Shown: piece by piece, positions 27,546 to 34,892 of the stretch
Numbering within the stretch: the first letter of the stretch is position 1
Layout: each line of letters starts with the position of its first letter
Assembly: GCA_948777935.1 (NCBI GenBank)
Contig: CAQDYY010000002.1
Location: forward strand, 137,937 to 201,936
Length of the DNA stretch: 64,000 nucleotides
Direction: 5' to 3'
From: an uncultured Clostridia bacterium
GTDB lineage: Bacteria > Bacillota > Clostridia > TANB77 > CAG-508
Notes under the pieces: generated by a model
Database searches by the model: none
Seen by the model: only the letters and a program-made list of their open reading frames with translations
Told to the model about the DNA's origin: nothing
Made by a program: the position numbers and the translations under genes

Positions 27546-27699
27546 TGTTCCTTTCCAAGATGAAAGAGCATTTTAAAATTCTATATAGTTTTTTAGAACT
27601 TTTTAAAACATTTTTTATTAATCTAAAAATTTTTTAAAACATAAATTTTAGAACTATTTTAAAACTTTTTATAGAATTTTTGAGAACTGCATAGAAAAA

Positions 27700-27735
27700 G
27701 AGTATTAACCAAAAACCAGTGATTAATACCCTTTC
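27700..27735 (-). terminator. Element-encoded terminator downstream of tRNA-Pro
   Basis: Read on the minus strand, AGGGTATTAA and TTAATACTCT form a 10-bp stem (one G-U pair) followed by TTTTT, about 45-80 bp past the tRNA 3' end. The element thus brings a replacement terminator when it displaces the original one. The copy 1 equivalent is at 19366-19401. Confidence 0.75.
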
Positions 27736-27777
27736 AGACTTTTAAAGTTTTCTGCAATTTCCTAAAAATTGCTATCG

Positions 27778-27790
27778 TATGGTCGAGGTG
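27778..27790. repeat. att core inside tRNA-Pro
   Basis: TATGGTCGAGGTG; covers the last 11 nt of the tRNA including its encoded CCA, plus 2 nt. This is the attachment site that restores the tRNA. Confidence 0.92.
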
Positions 27791-27855
27791 ACAGGGATCG
27801 AACCTGCGACCTCATGGTCCCAAACCACGCGCGCTACCAACTGCGCTACACCTCG
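27780..27855 (-). tRNA. tRNA-Pro(UGG)
   Basis: Minus-strand cloverleaf with acceptor CGAGGTG/CACCTCG, discriminator A and encoded CCA, anticodon loop TTTGGGA (anticodon TGG) and T-loop GTTCGATCC. Its 3' end is the integration target of the tandem elements. A consensus promoter lies at 27891-27919. Confidence 0.96.
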
Positions 27856-27890
27856 AAATATAAGTTATGCTAAAATTAAACTGCCTATAT

Positions 27891-27919
27891 AATATAGCAC
27901 AAAAACTAAATATTTGCAA
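27891..27919 (-). promoter_or_regulatory. Promoter of tRNA-Pro
   Basis: On the minus strand TTGCAA (27919-27914), 17 bp, TATATT (27896-27891), 36 bp before the tRNA. Confidence 0.7.
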
Positions 27920-27947
27920 TATATTTTATTAATTTTCTTTAAATAAC

Positions 27948-27976
27948 TTGAAATTAATAAAAAAAGCAAGTATAAT
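27948..27976 (+). promoter_or_regulatory. Promoter of tRNA-Arg
   Basis: TTGAAA (27948-27953), 17 bp, TATAAT (27971-27976), 15 bp before the tRNA-Arg 5' end. Confidence 0.8.
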
Positions 27977-27991
27977 AGTAATGTTAAATAT

Positions 27992-28068
27992 GTACCCGTA
28001 GTTTAGCTGGATAGAATGGCAGGCTACGAACTTGCAGATCGGGGGTTCGAATCCCTCCGGGTACACCA
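27992..28068 (+). tRNA. tRNA-Arg(ACG)
   Basis: Acceptor GTACCCG/CGGGTAC, discriminator A, encoded CCA, anticodon loop CTACGAA (anticodon ACG). Known biology: TadA converts A34 to inosine, which reads CGU, CGC and CGA but not CGG. tadA is in this window at 32930. This matters for the CGG pattern described in the findings. Confidence 0.96.
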
Positions 28069-28084
28069 CTCTGTTTAAATGGTT

Positions 28085-28120
28085 GTTCTCAAACGAATCT
28101 TGAGAACTCTTTTCTTTTTT
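28085..28120 (+). terminator. Terminator of tRNA-Arg
   Basis: Stem GTTCTCAA / TTGAGAAC with a 7-nt loop, followed by CTCTTTTCTTTTTT. Confidence 0.85.
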
Positions 28121-28205
28121 GAAATTTCAGCTCAAAGTTTAGAACATCTTTTATTAAGCACCTTTTTCTTACTGCAACAGTTCATTTAGGTTAGCCTTAG
28201 TCTAT

Positions 28206-28385
28206 TTATTTAAAGAACTCTTTCCAAATAAATTTAAAAAATATAAGTATCTTTCTTTTAAATCTAACTGTTGGAAAACCTTTTACTTTAACTAATCTCA
28301 ACATTAAATTTCTACCTATACCTAACATTTCTCTTGCTTCATCTACAGTTAATCCCAATTTTGTATTTTCTTCATTTGTTGTCAA
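28206..28385 (-). CDS. Orphan excisionase/MerR-like small protein (TTG start)
   Basis: 59 residues from a TTG preceded by AAAGGAGG at good spacing. 'LTVDEAREMLGIGRNLMLRLVKVKGFPTVRFKRK' is a clear excisionase helix-turn-helix, but the C-terminus is then short and hydrophobic ('ILIFFKFIWKEFF'), unlike the usual basic wing. No integrase is adjacent. It sits just past tRNA-Arg, so it may be a remnant of a lost element there. Confidence 0.7.
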   Translation of the reverse strand: MTTNEENTKLGLTVDEAREMLGIGRNLMLRLVKVKGFPTVRFKRKILIFFKFIWKEFFK

Positions 28386-28430
28386 CTTAGATTTCCTCCT
28401 TTCATGATTTAATAAGAGTAAAATTTATTT

Positions 28431-28735
28431 CTCTACTAGATAAGTTCCAAAATACAGTTCAAAATGTAACCTTTTTTAGAAAAATTTTAAAATTTTATTC
28501 TTCTACTAGGCAAATGCCACCATTTTTCGAAAAATGAGTAATTTTTTGAAAATTTCTTAAATTTTTTTGATATTTACTCTTCACTAGGTATATGTCATCG
28601 TTTTTCAAAAAAGGGGTAATTTTCTAAAAATTTTTTTAAATTTTTTTATTTCAAATTTCACTCTCCACTAGGTATATGTCATTCAATATCCAAAAGTTGG
28701 AAATTTTTTGAGAAATTTTTTAAATTGATTCATTT
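28431..28735. repeat. Four degenerate tandem repeats with CTACTAGG core
   Basis: Units start at about 28431, 28500, 28577 and 28661 (spacing 69-84 bp). Each begins with a form of CTCT(A/C)CACTAGGTATATGTCA and continues into a TTTTTC-AAAAA hairpin and T/A-rich tail. The 28386-28751 interval has no gene. It does not have CRISPR-type regularity. A related CTACTAGGTAGATGAG occurs in the mobile elements (15488, 23822). Confidence 0.55.
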
Positions 28736-28751
28736 TAAAAACAGGTTTGTA

Positions 28752-28789
28752 ATAATTTTATATACTTTTATAGAATTTTTTGATATAAT
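28752..28789 (+). promoter_or_regulatory. Extended -10 promoter with conserved upstream block, copy A
   Basis: ATAATTTTATATACTTTTA (28752-28770), 13 bp, TATAAT (28784-28789) preceded by TGA as an extended -10. The same block and spacing recur at 32033-32070. Confidence 0.55.
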
Positions 28790-28893
28790 CTGTGTTAGAC
28801 AAATAGTAAGTTGTCGAGGAGATTAAATTCTTGAAAATTGTAGACTAATTACACAATACGACATTTTCTCATATAATATATAGGGGTGAGAAA

Positions 28894-29526
28894 ATGAATT
28901 GCTGTGAAAGAAAATGTAATATATGTTATTTTGCCATTATAGCTAGTCTAATTTCATTATTATTAATATGGAATCTTGTATTAACAATAATAGTAGCAAA
29001 TAACAACAATAATAATGATACCACTGATAATTGCGAATGTTATTGTGTAGAACAAATGACAAATATTATTGAACAAATTAGAAGATTATATCCAGATAGT
29101 CAACTATTTATCACATTAGATGATGGAGATGCTGTAATAGGTACACCAGGAGAGATAACACTTGGTCCAAATGGAAAATCTGGTATATTTGAACTGATAA
29201 CTTCACAAGGCGATATAAGGCAACTTATATCAATTTGCAGTATAGATACAATTACAATAAATAGTGCCACGTATAATGAAGCAATTACGTATTTGCCAGA
29301 ACCAGATCCGTTACCAACAGATTGCTGCGCAGATTGTATATATACTATTCGTGATGCATTACCTGTAGGAACTGAAGGAGTAAGTATAGTAACAAATGAT
29401 CAACTAACATCTCAAGGAAATGTTGTAGTAAATGAACCAGGAATGATTGTCCTTGAAAATACTGAAAGAAATAATATTACTTTTGTATCACCTTGTAGAA
29501 TAGATGTTATGTATTTACCAAACTAA
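28894..29526 (+). CDS. Membrane-anchored Cys-rich surface protein, unknown
   Basis: 210 residues. A short Cys-rich start (MNCCERKCNICYF) is followed by a membrane segment at residues 13-34, an Asn/Asp linker, 'CECYCVEQMTNIIEQIRRLYP' and a beta-rich exterior domain with 'CCADC' in the middle. This layout resembles small clostridial spore or surface proteins, but I cannot assign a family. GGGGTGAG precedes the ATG. The promoter at 28752 leaves a leader of about 100 nt. Confidence 0.75.
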   Translation: MNCCERKCNICYFAIIASLISLLLIWNLVLTIIVANNNNNNDTTDNCECYCVEQMTNIIEQIRRLYPDSQLFITLDDGDAVIGTPGEITLGPNGKSGIFELITSQGDIRQLISICSIDTITINSATYNEAITYLPEPDPLPTDCCADCIYTIRDALPVGTEGVSIVTNDQLTSQGNVVVNEPGMIVLENTERNNITFVSPCRIDVMYLPN

Positions 29527-29618
29527 AAAATAATGTTTACAAATGGTATGAAGAATTTTTAATAACTGTTGATTCTTCTATTGTTAATAGAATAGAAAAG
29601 TGAATTAAGGCAGATAAT

Positions 29619-29648
29619 TTGAAAATTGTCTGTCTTTTGTGTTATAAT
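29619..29648 (+). promoter_or_regulatory. Promoter of the small membrane protein gene
   Basis: TTGAAA (29619-29624), 18 bp, TATAAT (29643-29648); start codon 46 bp later. Confidence 0.65.
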
Positions 29649-29693
29649 CATCTTGAGAAATTACAAGTTATGGTTATTATTGGAGGAAATTTT

Positions 29694-29837
29694 ATGCACA
29701 ATTTTTTGGGATTAGGTATTGGAATAGGAAGATTTATTTTAATTCTAATATTTGTTTATTTTACAGTTAAATGGGCAGTAAAAAAAGGAATTAAAGAATA
29801 CTACGAAGAAAAGGAAGAAAACAAAAATCAAAAGTAA
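29694..29837 (+). CDS. Small membrane protein
   Basis: 47 residues (MHNFLGLGIGIGRF...), one membrane segment at residues 5-26, then a charged, Lys/Glu-rich cytosolic tail. The start is chosen for TTGGAGGAAATTTT upstream; a longer reading would start inside the promoter. No family recognised. The next gene follows at 21 bp. Confidence 0.7.
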   Translation: MHNFLGLGIGIGRFILILIFVYFTVKWAVKKGIKEYYEEKEENKNQK

Positions 29838-29858
29838 TTCAAATTACAGGAGTTGAAT

Positions 29859-30257
29859 ATGATTAGATCAAATATAAAAAAAGAGTTTAATTGTGATATA
29901 GAAAAGTTATGGAATATTATAACTGATAATACTAAATATGTTTGGAGAAGTGATTTGTCAAGAATAGAAATAATTGATGACACACACTTTATAGAATATG
30001 CTAAAAGTAATTATCCCACATATTTTACTATCACTTCAAAAGTTAATTTAAAAGAATATAAATTTGATATTGAAAATACTAATATTAAAGGAAAATGGAT
30101 AGGTATATTTAAAAAATTAGATAATGGTAATGTATTATTAGATTTCACAGAAGAAATAGAAACAAGCAATTTTATGATTAAACTATTGGCAAAACCATAT
30201 CTAAAAAGTCAGCAAAAAAGATATATGAACGATTTAGAAAAAGAATTAAATAAGTAG
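29859..30257 (+). CDS. SRPBCC (polyketide cyclase/START-like) protein
   Basis: 132 residues. 'KKEFNCDIEKLWNIITDNTKYVWRSDLSRIEI' at the N-terminus and 'LLDFTEEIETSNFMIKLLAKPYLKSQQKRYMNDLEKEL' at the C-terminus are typical of the helix-grip SRPBCC fold that binds hydrophobic ligands. ATG 29859 has an AGGAG site; a TTG six bases upstream is less likely. Confidence 0.82.
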   Translation: MIRSNIKKEFNCDIEKLWNIITDNTKYVWRSDLSRIEIIDDTHFIEYAKSNYPTYFTITSKVNLKEYKFDIENTNIKGKWIGIFKKLDNGNVLLDFTEEIETSNFMIKLLAKPYLKSQQKRYMNDLEKELNK

Positions 30258-30304
30258 CACAAATTATAAGTTATAGAGAAGAATAAAATAGCAGAAATAA
30301 TCTG

Positions 30305-30627
30305 CTATTTTTGATTTTCACGATATTCATTTCCCCATTCTACCATAGAATCTAATATAGGTTTTAAGCTAAAGCCTGTATCAGATAAAGAATATTCAAC
30401 TTTAGGGGGAACTTCTGCATATACTTTTCTTAAAATAAGACCGTGATACTTCCATTTGTCTTAAATTATTAGTTAATACTTTCCCGAGTAATGCCAGATA
30501 AAGACTTTTTTAATTCTCCAAATCTTTTTGTTCCAGTTAGTAAATCTCTAATAATCAAAACTTTCCATTTATCTCCAATTAATCCCATTGTTATTTCAAC
30601 AGGACAAGCAGGTAATTCCGTTTTCAT
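30305..30627 (-). CDS. HxlR-family regulator, read through two +1 CGG sites
   Basis: As annotated in one frame it stops after about 50 codons. Skipping one C at ACT-CGG-GAA (complement of 30486) and one at TCA-CGG-TCT (complement of 30443) gives a complete 106-residue HxlR winged-helix protein: 'CPVEITMGLIGDKWKVLIIRDLL', 'KRFGELKKSLSGITGK', 'LRQMEVSGLILRKVYAEVPP' and 'KVEYSLSDTGFSLKPILDSM'. The conserved start Cys is present. It is divergent from the MBL-like gene, which also needs a +1 step. A thiol or redox-sensing role is usual for the family. Confidence 0.85.
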
Positions 30628-30818
30628 AAGTTTAACCCCCATAAAAGGAGTATATCAAAGAAATTATAAAAAGTAAATAGATATAATACTAGAAGATCAA
30701 TAATAGTATAAAAAAGAATAGTAGTATTTTAAAAGAATATAAGCAATAAAAAAATTCAAAAATTTTCATCTTTTGTAAGCTATGAAAATACACAAAAGTA
30801 TCTCCTAGGAAACTATAC

Positions 30819-30830
30819 CACTTTAAAGTG
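30819..30830. promoter_or_regulatory. Candidate HxlR operator
   Basis: Perfect 12-bp palindrome CACTTTAAAGTG in the 313-bp divergent region between the HxlR gene and the MBL-like gene, flanked by ACTATAC and CCTACTTTAC, a pattern often seen around HxlR-controlled promoters. The rest of the gap is AT-rich without a gene. Confidence 0.45.
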
Positions 30831-30940
30831 CCTACTTTACAAAGGAAAAACATTCTATTAAAATGATTACAGAAATTGAAAAATAGAGTAGCTACTAAAT
30901 TTCAAAAAATTATAATAAAAATAATTGGAGGTATTTAGTT

Positions 30941-31733
30941 ATGGAATCAAAAAGAATTGATTTAAAAAAAGGATTTGTAGAAGTATATAATTTTGGAGAA
31001 ATAAAATTACACAGTTATCAAACAAATGACTTAATGTATGATGAAAGTTATATTTTAGAAAATAAAGATAATGTATTATTAGTAGAGTTCCCAGCATTTT
31101 ATGATAATTTAGGAGAATTTGAAGAATATGTAAAAGGACTAAATAAAAATATAGCCCGGAAAAGTATTCTCAGATCATCCAAACGGAGGAACAATCTTCA
31201 AAGATGTAAAAGGCTATGCTTCAGAAGGAACTATTAAATCAATGAAAGAAGGAACAATTAACGGATTAGTTACTGGATTTGAAACAGCCTTTGGAGGAAC
31301 ATTTGCAAAAGAATATCATGAAATAACAGATATATTAAAAGATAATCAAGTAAATATTGGTGGATTTAAATTAGATATAACATATCATGATGAAAATATT
31401 GAAATTGAATTCCCACAAATAGGATGTGTATATACACACATGTTAGGACACGATTGTCATTCAATCGTTGCAGGGGAGGCCCAAGCAAATGCAATTATAG
31501 AACAATTAAAAGGTTATAAAGCACAAGGATATAATTTAGTTTTATCAAGTCATTATACACCAGAAACTTTAAAAGATGTTGATACAAAAATAGCATATTT
31601 GGAAGAATTAAAAGTATTAGCAAATGTGAGTCACAATATTGATGATTTTAAAGATAAAGTAAAAGCAAAATACCCAGAATATAGTGGATTAAATTATTTA
31701 GACATGACAGCAGGATTTTTCTTCAAAGTCTAG
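30941..31733 (+). CDS. Metallo-beta-lactamase-like protein, read through one +1 CGG site
   Basis: 263 residues after skipping one C at 31157 (GCC-CGG-AAA read as GCC-GGA-AAA). The first part, 'YDESYILENKDNVLLVEFPAF', and the second, 'VFSDHPNGGTIFKDVKGYASEGT' and 'YTHMLGHDCHSIVAG', resemble an MBL-fold hydrolase. The usual HxHxDH metal cluster is not evident, so the assignment is weak. Without the shift two overlapping fragments result. It is divergent from the HxlR regulator, which probably controls it. Confidence 0.7.
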
Positions 31734-31843
31734 GGACGAAGTGACGTAGAGTTTGATGATGCAGAGGCACTTTCCACAAAACTAATTAACAAATAAAGTC
31801 AAGGACTGCATAGTAAATTTTGCAATCCTATATATATAAGGAA

Positions 31844-31978
31844 ATGATTACTTTGGAAAAATTAGATTTTTTAATTGATTATTTACTAAAAGAAAATAAA
31901 GAAATAAAAGTAGAAAAAATGGATACTAATTTAAGATTTCCATTACTAAAAATAATAAAAGCCCACCATTTAGTATAA
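31844..31978 (+). pseudogene. Truncated N-terminus resembling a macrodomain ADP-ribosyl hydrolase
   Basis: 44 residues (MITLEKLDFLIDYLLKENKE...). The start resembles the leading helix of Zn-dependent macrodomain protein-ADP-ribose hydrolases, but the sequence ends after 'PLLKIIKAHHLV' with no macrodomain. It has an AAGGAAATG start context. Probably a remnant; a short real peptide cannot be excluded. Confidence 0.45.
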
Positions 31979-31990
31979 AGTTATTTTTGC

Positions 31991-32032
31991 AAGAGTATTG
32001 ACAAAATATAAAAATATTTTGCTAATACTCTT
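31991..32032. terminator. Long hairpin upstream of the DUF2238-like gene
   Basis: Two 19-bp arms matching at 17 positions (AAGAGTATT...CAAAATAT and ATATTTTG...AATACTCTT), 4-nt loop. It ends at the conserved promoter block at 32033. Confidence 0.7.
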
Positions 32033-32070
32033 ATAATTTTATATACTTTTAAAAAATAGTTTGATATAAT
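32033..32070 (+). promoter_or_regulatory. Extended -10 promoter with conserved upstream block, copy B
   Basis: ATAATTTTATATACTTTTA (32033-32051), 13 bp, TATAAT (32065-32070) with TGA before it. Identical block and spacing to copy A at 28752. Confidence 0.55.
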
Positions 32071-32112
32071 CTAATTAACTAAATAAAAATGGTATTATAA
32101 AAGGAGTAAAAT

Positions 32113-32898
32113 ATGGGGAAATTTTCAAAAGGCATGAAAGAAAAATATAGGCAAACAAATAAAAAATCAATAGTAGTATACTTAATATTAAGAATATTAG
32201 TAATAATTAGTATGTTATTTCAAATAGTAATGGGCAATTTTCAAAATGTATTTATGTGTATTTTATCATTAATTTTATTTACAATACCAACAATAATATC
32301 AGAAAAATTTAAAATAGGCTTACCAAGTTTATTAGAAGCAATTATATATCTATTTATTTTTTCATCTACTATTTTAGGAGAAATAAATAACTTTTATGGA
32401 ATTATACCTTTTTGGGATACAATTTTACATACATTAAACGGATTTTTGTGTGCAGGAATAGGGTTTTCGTTAGTAGACTTATTAAATCAAAACAGCAAAA
32501 AAATTAATTTATCGCCAATTTATGTTGTAATAGTGGCATTTTGCTTTTCCATGACAATAGGAGTATTATGGGAATTTTATGAATTTACATCAGATAGTAT
32601 ATTTAAAACTGATATGCAAAAAGATAGAATAGTACAAACAATTTCTTCTGTAGAACTAAACGAAAAAGGTGAAAACATACCAATTAAAGTAGAAAATATA
32701 GAAAGAACCATAATATATACGAATAATGAGACAATTGAAATAGAGAATGGATATTTAGATATTGGAATTATAGATACAATGAAAGATTTACTTGTTAATT
32801 TTATTGGAGCAGTTGTGTTTAGTATAATTGGATTTTTATATGTTACAAATAGAGAAAAATATAAATTTACTGAAAACTTTATTCCAATAAAAAAATAA
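32113..32898 (+). CDS. Integral membrane protein, DUF2238/YjdF-like
   Basis: 261 residues, about six membrane segments. The pattern 'PFWDTILHTLNGFLCAGIGFSLVDLLN' and 'GVLWEFYEFTSD' with acidic and histidine residues in the membrane is typical of DUF2238 proteins of unknown function. A soluble insert (residues 165-215) precedes the last segment. AAAAGGAG precedes the ATG. Confidence 0.8.
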   Translation: MGKFSKGMKEKYRQTNKKSIVVYLILRILVIISMLFQIVMGNFQNVFMCILSLILFTIPTIISEKFKIGLPSLLEAIIYLFIFSSTILGEINNFYGIIPFWDTILHTLNGFLCAGIGFSLVDLLNQNSKKINLSPIYVVIVAFCFSMTIGVLWEFYEFTSDSIFKTDMQKDRIVQTISSVELNEKGENIPIKVENIERTIIYTNNETIEIENGYLDIGIIDTMKDLLVNFIGAVVFSIIGFLYVTNREKYKFTENFIPIKK

Positions 32899-32929
32899 TG
32901 GTATGATTATATAGAAAAGAGAGAAAAAT

Positions 32930-33388
32930 ATGGAAGAAAAATTTATGAAAGAGGCACTAAAAGAAGCCCAAAAAGCATATCAAAAAAAAGAAGTACCAGT
33001 TGGAGCAGTTATTGTAAAAGATGGAAAAATTATTGCAAGAGCACATAATATAAAAGAAGAAAAAAATGACACAACAAAACATGCGGAAATATTAGCAATT
33101 AGTAAAGCAAGCAAAAAACTACAAAGCTGGAGGCTAACGGATTGCGAAATGTATGTAACACTAGAACCATGCTCTATGTGTGCAGGAGCATGTATTGGAG
33201 CGAGAATAAAAAAAGTTTATATAGGAACAATGGATTTAAAAACAGGATCATGTGGTTCGGTTTTAAATTTATTAGAAGACTATACATTTAATCATAAAGT
33301 AGAATTGCAAACAGGAATTTTACAAAAGGAATGTGAAGAATTGCTTAAAAAATTCTTTAAAGAATTAAGACAAAGCAAGAAAAAATAA
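32930..33388 (+). CDS. tadA: tRNA-specific adenosine deaminase
   Basis: Deaminates A34 of tRNA-Arg(ACG) to inosine. The 152-residue protein has the zinc-site motifs 'TKHAEILAI' (HAE) and 'TLEPCSMCAGACIGAR' (PCxxC). Length is normal. Its substrate tRNA is encoded at 27992. It lies just upstream of tRNA-Ser and the prophage, 32 bp after the DUF2238-like gene. Confidence 0.96.
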   Translation: MEEKFMKEALKEAQKAYQKKEVPVGAVIVKDGKIIARAHNIKEEKNDTTKHAEILAISKASKKLQSWRLTDCEMYVTLEPCSMCAGACIGARIKKVYIGTMDLKTGSCGSVLNLLEDYTFNHKVELQTGILQKECEELLKKFFKELRQSKKK

Positions 33389-33391
33389 TAT

Positions 33392-33481
33392 GAAGAGATG
33401 TCCGAGTGGTTTAAGGTGTATGTCTCGAAAACATATGTAGGTGTATTCCTACCGTGGGTTCGAATCCCACTCTCTTCGCCA
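33392..33481 (+). tRNA. tRNA-Ser(CGA)
   Basis: Class II tRNA with a long variable arm; acceptor GAAGAGA/TCTCTTC, discriminator G, encoded CCA, anticodon loop CTCGAAA (anticodon CGA). The prophage integrase gene begins its 3' side, so this is the likely integration site. Confidence 0.95.
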
Positions 33482-33486
33482 AATAT

Positions 33487-33530
33487 AAAATCCTTGAACC
33501 TTACTTAAACATAGCAAATTCAAGGATTTT
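33487..33530. terminator. Terminator between tRNA-Ser and the prophage integrase
   Basis: Perfect 12-bp inverted repeat AAAATCCTTGAA / TTCAAGGATTTT with a 20-nt loop, T-rich on both sides. Serves tRNA-Ser and probably int. Confidence 0.85.
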
Positions 33531-33540
33531 AAAACTTAAA

Positions 33541-33562
33541 GTAATGCAGTAGTAATGCAGTA
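33541..33562. repeat. Tandem 11-bp repeat next to int
   Basis: GTAATGCAGTA twice in direct tandem, 5 bp from the end of the integrase gene. Possible integrase arm sites. Confidence 0.45.
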
Positions 33563-33567
33563 GAAAA

Positions 33568-34728
33568 TTATTTTATCTTTTCCCATTCTTTTTTAGTAAA
33601 TTCCTCAGAAATAGATGTGTATACTTCATCTGTGATTTTACTTCCTTTCGTATGTCCAACGCAATATTGAATAACACTTAAATGCATGCCAACTTCTTGC
33701 ATTCTTGTAATTCTAGTATGTCTCAATACATGAGTGGTTAGAGGATTAGAACTTATATTGTATTTTTCGTTTAATCTTCTTAACCATAAATTTACTTCAC
33801 TAGGTGTTATAAAGGTATTTTTTTCATAATCCCAAAATAAAAGATTATAGATATTTTCAACATTAGATTTTTTTGCATTAATAATGATACTTTTTACTGT
33901 TGAAGACAAAGGAATAGTACGTTCCCCTTTATCTAATCCAGTTTTTCTATCATAAATTTTAGTGTGTTCTTTTAAGATTATATTGTAATTTTCATCTTGA
34001 GTTAAGGTATTCCATATTCGTAGGGTATTTTTCTTTAAATTAACATCTTTTGTAGTTCGAGACAAAACTTCTCCAATTCTCATGCCAGTTTCTAACTGAA
34101 GTAAAACAATATCTCTATATTTATGCTCTTTTTCTTGATTGTTTAATATTTTTCTAAGTAAATTTTCTTCTTTTACAGTAAGAGCATTAATAACCTTATT
34201 TGGCTTTTTTGAAATAGGTACAACAAGAGTATCATCATCCATTATATTAAATAATATTTTTCTTCGTGAATGTGCAATTTTAAAACCCTTCTTTAGTAAT
34301 CTCCATATTTTTTCAATTACACTGTTACTATAATTTCGCATTTCTAATTTGGCCATTTCTATATCTTCAGCAGTAATCTTTTGAATAGGTAAATAGATAA
34401 AGTTGTGACATGTCTTTTTTATTTGTTCTAAGGTTTCTTTTTCACGTTGATATGAACGTGGAGAAATAATACCATCATCATACTTCTGTTGAATATGTTT
34501 TGCAATAATTTGTTCTAATGTATCAGTGTTTTTTTCTATATAATTGCCATTATTAATACTTGCCAATATTGAATTAAATCGTTTTTTAAAATCACCTGTT
34601 TTTTCATTTTTCTTTTGATATACAGACTTTCGTTTACCATTGTAGACATATTGTCCTACAAGTAAATTTGTTTTTGATGAAGTATATATAGTTCCTTCAC
34701 CATTTCCTTTTTCTTTTTTTCTTCCCAT
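33568..34728 (-). CDS. int: Prophage tyrosine integrase
   Basis: 386 residues. An arm-binding AP2-like start ('GEGTIYTSSKTNLLVGQYVYNGK'), a core-binding domain, then the catalytic domain with 'LETGMRIGEVLSR', 'HVLRHTRITRMQEVG', 'CVGHTKGSKITDEVYTSI'. The R-HxxR-H-Y set is complete. It lies between tRNA-Ser and the repressor on the minus strand. No in-frame CGG. Confidence 0.95.
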   Translation of the reverse strand: MGRKKEKGNGEGTIYTSSKTNLLVGQYVYNGKRKSVYQKKNEKTGDFKKRFNSILASINNGNYIEKNTDTLEQIIAKHIQQKYDDGIISPRSYQREKETLEQIKKTCHNFIYLPIQKITAEDIEMAKLEMRNYSNSVIEKIWRLLKKGFKIAHSRRKILFNIMDDDTLVVPISKKPNKVINALTVKEENLLRKILNNQEKEHKYRDIVLLQLETGMRIGEVLSRTTKDVNLKKNTLRIWNTLTQDENYNIILKEHTKIYDRKTGLDKGERTIPLSSTVKSIIINAKKSNVENIYNLLFWDYEKNTFITPSEVNLWLRRLNEKYNISSNPLTTHVLRHTRITRMQEVGMHLSVIQYCVGHTKGSKITDEVYTSISEEFTKKEWEKIK

Positions 34729-34765
34729 AATAAAATACCTCCATTTTAATAATTTATTTTTGTAA

Positions 34766-34822
34766 ACTATTGAAAATAAAGGTATCTTGCTATATAATTA
34801 ATATACATTCACTTTCAATAGT
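34766..34822 (-). promoter_or_regulatory. Inverted repeat in the integrase leader
   Basis: ACTATTGAAA (34766) and TTTCAATAGT (34813), 10-bp arms around an AT-rich stretch, upstream of int. Could be a leader hairpin or paired protein site. Confidence 0.4.
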
Positions 34823-34839
34823 GTTTGAGGGAAAATAAA

Positions 34840-34855
34840 TGTATCAGGTCGTGGT
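34840..34855 (-). repeat. 16-bp sequence downstream of the repressor gene
   Basis: On the minus strand ACCACGACCTGATACA; identical, in the same orientation relative to transcription, to 36023-36038 after the Cro-like gene. Confidence 0.7.
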
Positions 34856-34892
34856 AAACTTTGAGTACATCTATTTTCCTGTTTTTTTATTT

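Larger units (their letters stand above)
19445..27778. mobile_element. Integrative mobilizable element, tandem copy 2 (8,334 bp)
   Basis: Head-to-tail copy of 11111-19444; gene for gene at an offset of exactly 8,334 bp. This copy directly abuts the restored tRNA-Pro gene. Its right end supplies a new terminator to the tRNA. Confidence 0.93.

Noticed and set aside
19444..27778. The tandem element as an assembly duplication
   Set aside because: Cannot be fully excluded, but the junction core and the restored tRNA are exactly what site-specific integration predicts. Kept as real, with a read-spanning test suggested.
28431..28735. CRISPR array
   Set aside because: Repeat units are degenerate, AT-rich, unevenly spaced and without unique spacers or cas genes.
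28790..28802. TGTGTTAGACAA as a second MobV oriT
   Set aside because: Only half of the inverted repeat is present and there is no relaxase nearby; it overlaps the start region of a promoter and is probably chance.
31188..31196. AACGGAGG at 31190 as another recoding site
   Set aside because: Here the codons are AAC-GGA-GGA (Asn-Gly-Gly) in frame; CGG is not in the zero frame. The same holds for many AAC-GGA and GAC-GGA pairs elsewhere.
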